From: Bacteriovoracaceae bacterium
Lineage (GTDB): Bacteria > Bdellovibrionota > UBA1018
Reading direction: 5' to 3'
DNA length: 5,105 nt
Assembly: GCA_947500275.1 (NCBI GenBank)
Contig: CANMSW010000179.1
Coordinates: 1-5,105 of the forward strand
This document shows, one piece after another, positions 1 to 4,873 of the stretch. Positions within the stretch are counted from its first letter, which is position 1. The number at the start of each line of letters is the position of its first letter. Position numbers and translations under genes: made by a program. Under the pieces are notes generated by a model, which did not search any database, was not told the origin of the DNA, and worked only from the letters and a program-made list of their open reading frames with translations.

Positions 1-57
1 AGACTCGCGGGTTTCGATGGCTTCGCGTTTGGGGACAGACTCGCGGGTTTCGATGGC
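1..57 (+). repeat. In-frame 36-bp tandem repeat, about 1.6 copies visible
   Basis: Positions 1-21 and 37-57 are identical over 21 bases (AGACTCGCGGGTTTCGATGG plus C), giving a period of 36 bp, or 12 codons. In the pilin frame the repeat reads D-S-R-V-S-M-A, then S-R-L-G-T before the second copy. The array probably continues to the left of the window. Each unit contains an ATG (17 and 53) with the same 16 bases upstream, and the 36-bp unit carries the dispersed word GGGGACAGACTC. A recent slippage-type duplication is the simplest explanation. Confidence 0.85.
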
Positions 58-1750
58 GTGCCCCGTTCGGGGGCCATCCGTGCATGACGGCGTTGGCTCG
101 ACCCTCGTTGAAAGCATGATTGCTTTCATGGTCTTCGCGATGAGCGCCATGGCCGTCTACCCAATCCTGGTGCACATCAAAACGACCGCTCGTGGCACGG
201 ATGTCCGCGAGCTTTGTAATCAAGTTGTGAAGTCCAAATTGTCCGAATATCAGTCAGGGCGTCCCGTAAGCACTGACGACATACAGGATCTCTCTTCGCT
301 CAGCACCCTCGATCTCGGTGGTGGTTACGCTGGTGCCAGTGGATTTCAGTACGCAAAACTACGCTATAATAAGCTCTATCAGGAAGGCATTTGCGATGGG
401 ATGAGTTCGGCAAAAATCATCTGGAACTCGTCCCTGCCTAGCAAAACTATAAAAGAGATGAGTTCTTTGGGGATCCGCGAGTGCATCGGAACCGGTGGAC
501 TTTCTAGCTCGCCCCCAGTCTTAAATACTTGTGAGGGTGGGAATGTTTGTAAGAACCCTTCCACTGGCGAGTTCGACGCGCCATGTGCTTGCTCTGCAGC
601 TTCGAATGAGACTTCAGGTGACTCGAACTTTAGGAACTCCCTGTGCAGTTCTCAATACGATCAAAAGGTCCAAGCCCAAATGCCTGGGTTCAAGTTGTAT
701 GTGAAGCTTGAGCGGGCGTCCCCGTGGCGGCTTGATTCGGGAGCCCTCCTTGAAATGCAAAAGAGGGGAGACTTTCGATTTCACCCGACTTGTCCAAATA
801 GCAGGACTGGCCCTTTTTCTGCCGAGGCCGCAAGTGCGGCAGCTGCCGGCGATTACTCCGTCTATGATTTTGATGCTGTTTCTGATGCCATTCGGATCAC
901 CGTGACAGGAGTGATCGACTTCCCGGTGGTGAACTCTTCGCTTGAGAGTTTCGCCGGTTACTCGGCGCAGGATCCAGGCCGTCTCATGTGCTCTGTGAGT
1001 TCGGTCATTACCCAATCAGAGCCCCCTGCACGCTACGTCAAAAGTGTTTCAGAGGTACTCTCGCTTCGATCGGCCGGACTCTCGCTTGTTTCTCAACGAA
1101 AAGTCCTCTCGAGTTTGGACGGCTTATGGATTGGAAATTACAGCTTCGCTGTCCATCCGTTGAATCTTTCTGTGTACTTGCTGGGGGCAGGCAATCTCTC
1201 GCGTTACGCCCAGTGTGGTGGGATTCCGTTTGATTGCAAACTTTCGGACTCTGATGGTGATTCGGTTCTTCTTCCGGATGATGTGGGCGTCGAAATTGCG
1301 GGAAGCGAGACGAAGGCGAAAGAAGAGTTCTCGTTCGCCGAGGGAAATATCTATAAGTTTATTTTTTATGATCAAAGATCGACCACCGATGGCGAAGTCA
1401 AACCCGAGATCTACCTCGGAAGCCAGAATCTGTGTGGGATCGTTAAAACGATTCGTAATCCCGACGCGACCCTGACTGTTCAACCGCTTGATGGGACAAC
1501 GACTACCACTGGGAGTCGCGTCTACGCAGCGTTTGGAGATTATGCACAGACTGTGGCCTGCACGCAGGATTCGGGGTTAGGCGGGAGTTCGGTAGGGGAA
1601 GTGAAGGGGGCGTTTTTTGACCCTTCGGGTGGCGATGGTTTTGTACTGACCCTGGGGCAGGATGGCTATGGAGTCTACCGGGCCCTGGACTGGCAGCGCG
1701 GGAACGCGGTGATGCGATTAACGAGTCAGTTCGAGAAGATTTCAAAATAA
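17..1750 (+). CDS. Oversized PilV-like minor pilin / pseudopilin (prepilin-type N-terminus)
   Basis: This is an exported filament-type protein with a prepilin signal. At residues 27-32 the protein reads G|STLVE, with cleavage expected after Gly27 and the conserved Glu at mature position 5. A hydrophobic helix of about 20 residues follows (MIAFMVFAMSAMAVYPILV). The TLVESMIAF pattern resembles PilV-type minor pilins processed by prepilin peptidase. About 550 residues remain after cleavage, far more than the usual 130-250 for minor pilins. A cysteine-rich segment spans residues 172-192 (Cys at 172, 178, 190 and 192). Segments near 367-398 and 529-553 look like beta-propeller or beta-sandwich strands (SFAVHP, then SVYLL; AFFDPSGGDGFVLTL). 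The start is uncertain: the frame is open to the window edge, ATG17 and ATG53 have identical upstream context from the tandem repeat, and GTG80 would give a compact six-residue leader with GGGGG six bases upstream. The pilin call is fairly sure; the role of the large C-terminal part is unknown. Confidence 0.8.
   Translation: MASRLGTDSRVSMACPVRGPSVHDGVGSTLVESMIAFMVFAMSAMAVYPILVHIKTTARGTDVRELCNQVVKSKLSEYQSGRPVSTDDIQDLSSLSTLDLGGGYAGASGFQYAKLRYNKLYQEGICDGMSSAKIIWNSSLPSKTIKEMSSLGIRECIGTGGLSSSPPVLNTCEGGNVCKNPSTGEFDAPCACSAASNETSGDSNFRNSLCSSQYDQKVQAQMPGFKLYVKLERASPWRLDSGALLEMQKRGDFRFHPTCPNSRTGPFSAEAASAAAAGDYSVYDFDAVSDAIRITVTGVIDFPVVNSSLESFAGYSAQDPGRLMCSVSSVITQSEPPARYVKSVSEVLSLRSAGLSLVSQRKVLSSLDGLWIGNYSFAVHPLNLSVYLLGAGNLSRYAQCGGIPFDCKLSDSDGDSVLLPDDVGVEIAGSETKAKEEFSFAEGNIYKFIFYDQRSTTDGEVKPEIYLGSQNLCGIVKTIRNPDATLTVQPLDGTTTTTGSRVYAAFGDYAQTVACTQDSGLGGSSVGEVKGAFFDPSGGDGFVLTLGQDGYGVYRALDWQRGNAVMRLTSQFEKISK
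31..42 (+). repeat. Dispersed repeat copy A (GGGGACAGACTC)
   Basis: This is the first of four copies in the window of the word GGGGACAGACTC. It is preceded by TTT, and after the shared 12 bases it continues with GCG instead of CCC, so it lacks the second half of the palindrome. It lies inside the 36-bp tandem unit and is read as L-G-T-D-S in the pilin frame. Confidence 0.75.
52..78 (+). promoter_or_regulatory. Hairpin over the pilin start region
   Basis: GATGGC (52-57) pairs with GCCATC (73-78), and inside this CCCCG (61-65) pairs with CGGGG (68-72) around a two-base loop, with GTG (58-60) as a bulge. If translation starts at GTG80, the hairpin would hide the GGGGG that could serve as its ribosome binding site (69-73). 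It could instead be the palindromic part of the adjoining REP-like repeat. The pairing is seen directly; any regulatory role is inferred. Confidence 0.35.
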
Positions 1751-1759
1751 TCGTTTAGC

Positions 1760-1806
1760 GCCCGCGCTGAGCTGGGAGTGCAGCGAAAGCGATATGCGAG
1801 CCGGGC
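1760..1806. terminator. Nested hairpin between convergent genes, possible weak terminator
   Basis: In the 61-bp gap between the convergent stop codons, GCCCG (1760-1764) can pair with CGGGC (1802-1806). The adjoining CGCTG (1765-1769) can pair with CAGCG (1781-1785). An alternative compact stem is AGCGC/GCGCT (1757-1761 with 1764-1768). There is no convincing T tract on either strand, so a Rho-independent terminator is only a possibility suggested by the position. Confidence 0.22.
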
Positions 1807-1811
1807 CTTTA

Positions 1812-2831
1812 CTACGGTTGTATACCCATGACGGGACGTCGCGGGGTTGAGCTAGTTACTTTACCGTTTGGGGCATCTTCTGTTGACCGGAATTCGACGC
1901 GCGCACCCAGCGGATCAAGAGCTGGGATCAATCCTGATTGAACGAGTCGATTGAAGAGCTGCTCTCGGGATTCGAGGGTTAGCTTGGTGATGGAGCTTGC
2001 GTTGGATTTTGGGGACAGACTCCCCGATTCTGCTGCCCGCTGCTCGAGCGTGCGGTTCGCGAAAAAGAAAAACTCGGCGAGTGCTAAGTCCTGGATTTTT
2101 AGTTCTAATTCTTGCGAGAGCGAGTTCGTCGCGTTTTGGTTTTTTGCTTGCTCCAAGAGTGCGTTGAGAACATTTCGGGCGACCGCGAAGCGGCCTTCGG
2201 GAGAGCCCAATCGCTCTCCGATCTTCCGCACGTATAAAGGAGCTTCGGGATGCTCTCGCGCTTCGCTAAAGTAGGTCTCGGAGGTCGGTAGGTCATTCAG
2301 TTCAAGCAGGTGGACATAGCCAAGCTGAAAAGGAATACGCCAATCGTTTTTCCACGTTTGAGTCCGGATTTCGGTCGGCTGCTGGGCAAGCTTCTCTTTT
2401 CGAAAGTTCTCGCCGCGCTCTAATAACGACTTAGCGCCATATACATCGTCTCGAATGATGGCCAGGAGGTCGCCTCCCACGCTGTAAGCTTGGAAAAATG
2501 CAGGATCGAGATCGGTGACCTCGTCGAGCGCATGGAAAAGCTGCGTCCGCAGATGGCGAGGCAATCTCGTCAAAGTGTCGTCGGCGAGGACTCGGATCCA
2601 ACTCCAATCAACGTAAAGGGGAAGTAGCCCGCCAAGGGCAGCCTTGAGGAAGGCATTGGGGAGACGGACGGGAGTCTGTCCCCGTTCTTTGAGTTCATCG
2701 CTCGGGCTTTCCGGTGCCACAGTGGTCTCGTGGCGAAGCTGGTGGTCGATTCTGCTCTGAGCCCAGAGGAGCGTAACGACGACCCCTAGGGTGCTCATAG
2801 GATTCAGTATTTTGCGAAGGGCCTGGGTCAT
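1812..2831 (-). CDS. Membrane-anchored TPR-like helical protein
   Basis: The product is 339 residues from ATG2831, or 368 from an upstream GTG at 2918. Numbering below is for the long form. A signal anchor lies at about 39-56 (LGVVVTLLWAQ), with basic residues before it and the rest probably in the periplasm. Residues 87-260 are helical and TPR-like: WSWIRVLADDTL, LDEVTDLDPAFFQAY, AKSLLERGENF, IPFQLGYVHLLELND, then an A-helix and B-helix pair ending near 260. The LDPxFxxAY and LLxRG patterns, and the C-terminal DPLGA...NGKVTSS, match my memory of an uncharacterised deltaproteobacterial TPR protein family; this could not be searched here. ATG2831 is preferred because it has GGTGA five bases upstream and puts the anchor close to the N-terminus. 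The GTG2918 form adds 29 residues that include a dispersed repeat. The gene is convergent with the pilin gene and divergent from the secreted-protein cluster. Its function is unknown, possibly scaffolding or assembly. Confidence 0.8.
   Translation of the reverse strand: MTQALRKILNPMSTLGVVVTLLWAQSRIDHQLRHETTVAPESPSDELKERGQTPVRLPNAFLKAALGGLLPLYVDWSWIRVLADDTLTRLPRHLRTQLFHALDEVTDLDPAFFQAYSVGGDLLAIIRDDVYGAKSLLERGENFRKEKLAQQPTEIRTQTWKNDWRIPFQLGYVHLLELNDLPTSETYFSEAREHPEAPLYVRKIGERLGSPEGRFAVARNVLNALLEQAKNQNATNSLSQELELKIQDLALAEFFFFANRTLEQRAAESGSLSPKSNASSITKLTLESREQLFNRLVQSGLIPALDPLGARVEFRSTEDAPNGKVTSSTPRRPVMGIQP
2011..2025 (+). repeat. Dispersed repeat copy B, full palindrome (GGGGACAGACTCCCC)
   Basis: This 15-base copy has arms GGGGA/TCCCC around the loop CAGAC and is preceded by TTTT. 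It lies inside the TPR-like gene in the orientation opposite to transcription, so it is read as G-S-L-S-P. It falls in a Ser/Asn-rich stretch at about residues 298-309 between two predicted helices. Confidence 0.8.
2670..2683 (-). repeat. Dispersed repeat copy C (GGGGACAGACTCCC)
   Basis: On the minus strand this reads GGGGACAGACTCCC, flanked by C before and G after. It is co-oriented with the TPR-like gene and is translated as G-Q-T-P at about residues 80-83. That is the linker between the signal anchor and the first helix of the TPR-like region. Confidence 0.8.
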
Positions 2832-2848
2832 TGGCTTCACCGTAAGAA

Positions 2849-2863
2849 GGGGAGTCTGTCCCC
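2849..2863 (-). repeat. Dispersed repeat copy D, full palindrome (GGGGACAGACTCCCC)
   Basis: On the minus strand this is the full 15-base form, preceded by AAAT. It ends 17 bases before the preferred ATG2831, so it lies in the leader of the TPR-like gene. If translation starts at GTG2918, it is read as W-G-Q-T-P-L, in the same phase as copy C. Confidence 0.8.
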
Positions 2864-2906
2864 ATTTAGTGCGTCTGATGAGTCTCGGTCCACTCGTGGG
2901 GGAGGT

Positions 2907-2956
2907 CAAGGGGTACACAGGGGGCCTTTACAGAAGGATGAACTCGTGTACCCTTG
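2907..2956. promoter_or_regulatory. Divergent inverted repeat, candidate shared operator
   Basis: CAAGGGGTACAC (2907-2918) and GTGTACCCTTG (2946-2956) are inverted copies of one word. They match exactly over eight bases (GGGTACAC/GTGTACCC) and continue to CAAG/CTTG with one base inserted. The 27-base spacer and the position between two divergent transcription units suit a binding site for one regulator acting on both. The inner end of the left arm coincides with the alternative GTG2918 start. Function is inferred from position and symmetry. Confidence 0.4.
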
Positions 2957-2980
2957 TTAGGAGTGCGTAGAAGTTAGATA
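2954..2980 (+). promoter_or_regulatory. Weak sigma-70-like promoter candidate for the secreted-protein cluster
   Basis: TTGTTA (2954-2959) could act as a -35 box, and TAGATA (2975-2980) as a poor -10 box, with a short 15-base spacer. The site overlaps the right arm of the inverted repeat, which would make sense if a regulator bound there. The -10 match is only three of six, so this is a guess based mainly on position upstream of the gene at 3019. Confidence 0.2.
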
Positions 2981-3007
2981 TCGCATTTACTGCCGGTATG
3001 GCGAGAT

Positions 3008-3014
3008 GAGGGGG
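3008..3014 (+). promoter_or_regulatory. Strong ribosome binding site (GAGGGGG)
   Basis: GAGGGGG ends four bases before ATG3019. It fixes the start of the small secreted protein and argues against the three-codon ATG-GCG-AGA-TGA just upstream (2998-3009) being the functional start. Confidence 0.6.
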
Positions 3015-3018
3015 AACA

Positions 3019-3381
3019 ATGGCGCGAGCGATTTCATTGGTCGTTTTAGTCTCAGTTATTTCGGCTTTATTGCTGGTTGATTCCGAGGAATGTTCTGCGA
3101 ATTTCCTGGTTGGGGGTTATGTCCCGACGTGCGAGAAGTTGAATGTAGTTGCTTCGAATATTCGACCGCGCGAAGTAACCGAAAGTCCGACGCTTCTAGG
3201 GTATTGTTCGAAAGGAATGATCAGGGTTTCACGCATAACTACAAATGGAAGTCGTGAACAGGTGTGCCTCGACCTGACGCCCTGTGGTGCCTATCCTCAG
3301 CTCTGTCAGGAAATAAGGGCAGGAGCGACTAGATATAGTTGCTTTGTGCAGCCAACGAGTCAAGGTGGCACCGCGAACTGA
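3019..3381 (+). CDS. Small exported six-cysteine protein, family not recognised
   Basis: The 120-residue product opens with a typical Sec signal peptide: Arg3, then a long hydrophobic core (ISLVVLVSVISALLLV, residues 5-20), then a probable cleavage site after E-C-S-A (residue 27). Cys25 is not in a lipobox (D-S-E-E-C), so a lipoprotein is unlikely. The mature part of about 93 residues has six cysteines (38, 63, 83, 89, 96 and 108), enough for three disulfides in the periplasm or outside the cell. I see no catalytic motif and recognise no family. A strong ribosome binding site supports the start. The gene is first in a plus-strand run of three exported proteins, 73 bp ahead of the next, and diverges from the TPR-like gene. 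The export prediction and cysteine pattern make it look like a real gene despite its size. Confidence 0.75.
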   Translation: MARAISLVVLVSVISALLLVDSEECSANFLVGGYVPTCEKLNVVASNIRPREVTESPTLLGYCSKGMIRVSRITTNGSREQVCLDLTPCGAYPQLCQEIRAGATRYSCFVQPTSQGGTAN

Positions 3382-3396
3382 TTGTTCCTTAGTTTT

Positions 3397-3438
3397 AACC
3401 CGATTCAAAATTTTAGATCTAGTCTCTTGAATCGGGTT
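3397..3438 (+). terminator. Perfect 12-bp inverted repeat, possible attenuator or partial terminator
   Basis: AACCCGATTCAA (3397-3408) and TTGAATCGGGTT (3427-3438) are exact reverse complements around an 18-base loop that contains the palindrome TAGATCTA. The structure starts 15 bases after one stop codon and ends three bases before the ribosome binding site of the next gene. Only three T residues follow the G run, two of them in the stem, so full termination is doubtful. It could reduce expression of the downstream genes, protect an mRNA end, or bind a protein. The symmetry is certain; the role is inferred. Confidence 0.45.
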
Positions 3439-3441
3439 TGT

Positions 3442-3446
3442 GAGGG
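3442..3446 (+). promoter_or_regulatory. Ribosome binding site (GAGGG) deciding the start at 3455
   Basis: GAGGG lies eight bases before ATG3455. The alternative GTG3440 overlaps this site, touches the end of the inverted repeat and has no suitable site of its own, so ATG3455 is preferred. Confidence 0.55.
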
Positions 3447-3454
3447 TATCCGAA

Positions 3455-4873
3455 ATGTTTAGTCGCCGACCAGTGTACGGGGTTCGCTTTGTCTTGTTGT
3501 GTTGGGTTTTGACGCCTCTCCTTGAAGGGAAGGTCGGAGCCGCAACGAGAACAGTCCAGTTCGCTGGAATAGGAGTGAATGATCCGCTTACGGTAGAGGT
3601 CTCGAATTGGAGCTTTATGACCTCTTGCACGATAGCGGTCGCAAATTTAGGTTCGACCGATCAAGTCATCACGGGGTTTGATCGCATTGCTTACGCAAAC
3701 TCTTCGTATGTTGCGGGTACGACCCCTTCCAAGATTTTTCCATATACCGATTTTAACGCTGTTTACTATTTGTCGTTCCTTGATCATTGGAGAGGCGATT
3801 CCGGGAAAACTGGCTGCATTGGTGCCGATAAGTTCCTGGCTCCGGGTGATGTTTGCTTTGTGCAGTATGCAGTGATTACTGCCCCCTGGACTGGGAAGAT
3901 CGCTCCTTGTTTTGGAAGGGTTACGGTTAAAGACCGAGATGATAAAAAGCCTGGTTCGATCATAGCGACGGGCTCAGTCTATCTTAACCAGGAAGCCATG
4001 GTTCTGGGGGGGCAGCTTTCGGGGGCTTATTACGCAAGTCAAACCCACGTGATGACCAGTGATTTTGGAAACACCAAAGCATTGAAAGCGCTTCCGGAAA
4101 TGCCGACGAATGGGTCGGGTGATACAGCGTTTAGTTACGATGGGGCGCAGAATATGAACGTCTTTTGTTCAGCGGCCTGTCAGGCATACGGCGCGTGGGG
4201 GAATCAAGCGTGTGATGAGCATTGTGGCTTTAGTTCGCAAGGACAAGATGGCTTCTGGACTCACCATATCACGGGTTGGACCATGAAGACTCCGGAGGTT
4301 TCCTTTAAAGATGGGTTTTCGCTTGAGTCAGTGAATGGAGATGATGAAAAACAGGATATGCTTCACCTGGTAGGTCCTTCGCTTTCGCCGGCCGAGCATG
4401 AGGTTCCGACGCCTGTTGTTTTAGTTTCACCCGGGCCTGCGACCCCACCCACGAATGCGAATATTCGAACCATGATGCTAAGTGCGGCCGAATCGCTCAA
4501 TACGAGTGTGAACACGATGATGGTAGAGCTTGCCAACGATATCCGCGACGACTTGCAGCGATTAGACAGGGCTCAATATCATAGTGTAACCAATGCCCAC
4601 TTTGCCGGGGGAATGGTCTACGAGATGGAAATTGGAGCTTATTCGTCCATCTGCAGCGCTCACAATCAATATGCATTGGATGGTGGGCTTGAGTTTCGCC
4701 ATTCCGACGGGGTGGATAGCCATGCCGTTTACGACAGTAATCCCATTTATGATGGAGCGCGAAAGGCCCCTCCCGAACGCTTGCTTTGTGCGCACCGGCA
4801 CCTCAAGCCAGACCTCCTCATGCGTGTGGGCTCAACGAGCCCTATCGTCGTGAATGGCGGGATGCCGTTCTGA
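3455..4873 (+). CDS. Large exported cysteine-rich protein with twin CX3C motif, family not recognised
   Basis: The product is 472 residues from ATG3455. A Sec-type signal peptide has a basic start (SRR, then R11), the core FVLLCWVLTPLLEG and cleavage near K-V-G-A (residue 29). Residues 30-178 look like an all-beta domain. The part LAPGDVCFVQYAV...GRVTVKD...GSIIATGSVYL recalls Ig-like repeats of the ASH or choice-of-anchor-D type, with cysteines at 58, 121, 134 and 152. A central block has paired motifs C238-x3-C242 and C253-x3-C257 separated by ten residues. A Pro-rich linker (about 307-333) leads to a probable helix (about 336-374) and a C-terminal domain with Cys400 and Cys445. The ten mature cysteines suggest disulfides in an oxidising compartment. 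The stop codon overlaps the start of the next gene (TGATG), so the two are probably made together. No enzyme motif is visible and the function is unknown; a surface or secreted structural role is a guess. Confidence 0.8.
   Translation: MFSRRPVYGVRFVLLCWVLTPLLEGKVGAATRTVQFAGIGVNDPLTVEVSNWSFMTSCTIAVANLGSTDQVITGFDRIAYANSSYVAGTTPSKIFPYTDFNAVYYLSFLDHWRGDSGKTGCIGADKFLAPGDVCFVQYAVITAPWTGKIAPCFGRVTVKDRDDKKPGSIIATGSVYLNQEAMVLGGQLSGAYYASQTHVMTSDFGNTKALKALPEMPTNGSGDTAFSYDGAQNMNVFCSAACQAYGAWGNQACDEHCGFSSQGQDGFWTHHITGWTMKTPEVSFKDGFSLESVNGDDEKQDMLHLVGPSLSPAEHEVPTPVVLVSPGPATPPTNANIRTMMLSAAESLNTSVNTMMVELANDIRDDLQRLDRAQYHSVTNAHFAGGMVYEMEIGAYSSICSAHNQYALDGGLEFRHSDGVDSHAVYDSNPIYDGARKAPPERLLCAHRHLKPDLLMRVGSTSPIVVNGGMPF

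Noticed and set aside
1..57. Tandem repeat considered as a CRISPR fragment
   Set aside because: The two copies are one 36-bp unit repeated head to tail within a reading frame, with an intervening sequence that is part of the unit; there is no array of unique spacers and no cas gene.
614..1015. Minus-strand open frame of 133 codons inside the pilin gene
   Set aside because: It lies fully antisense to a well-supported coding region, has a basic, shuffled composition and no sensible domain; it is a shadow frame.
1124..1483. Minus-strand open frame of 119 codons inside the pilin gene
   Set aside because: Antisense shadow of the pilin gene, with no signal, motif or separate regulatory context.
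1951..2274. Plus-strand open frame of 107 codons opposite the TPR-like gene
   Set aside because: Ser/Arg/Lys-rich product typical of an antisense reading; the minus-strand frame has coherent helical TPR-like sequence and a membrane anchor.
31..2863. Composite mobile element bounded by repeat copies A and D
   Set aside because: The outer copies are inverted relative to each other, but the interval holds two convergent host-type genes and no transposase; scattered independent copies explain the pattern better.
2998..3009. Three-codon mini-ORF ATG-GCG-AGA-TGA just upstream of the gene at 3019
   Set aside because: It resembles the first codons of the real gene (ATG-GCG-CGA), but it has no ribosome binding site of its own and its stop overlaps the strong site for ATG3019. 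It is probably coincidence.
3440..3454. GTG at 3440 as the start of the large secreted protein
   Set aside because: It overlaps the ribosome binding site of ATG3455 and abuts the inverted repeat; the extra five residues add nothing to the signal peptide.
3229..3630. Minus-strand open frame of 133 codons spanning the gap between two secreted-protein genes
   Set aside because: It crosses the ends of two convincing plus-strand genes and the inverted repeat, and its product has no recognisable feature.
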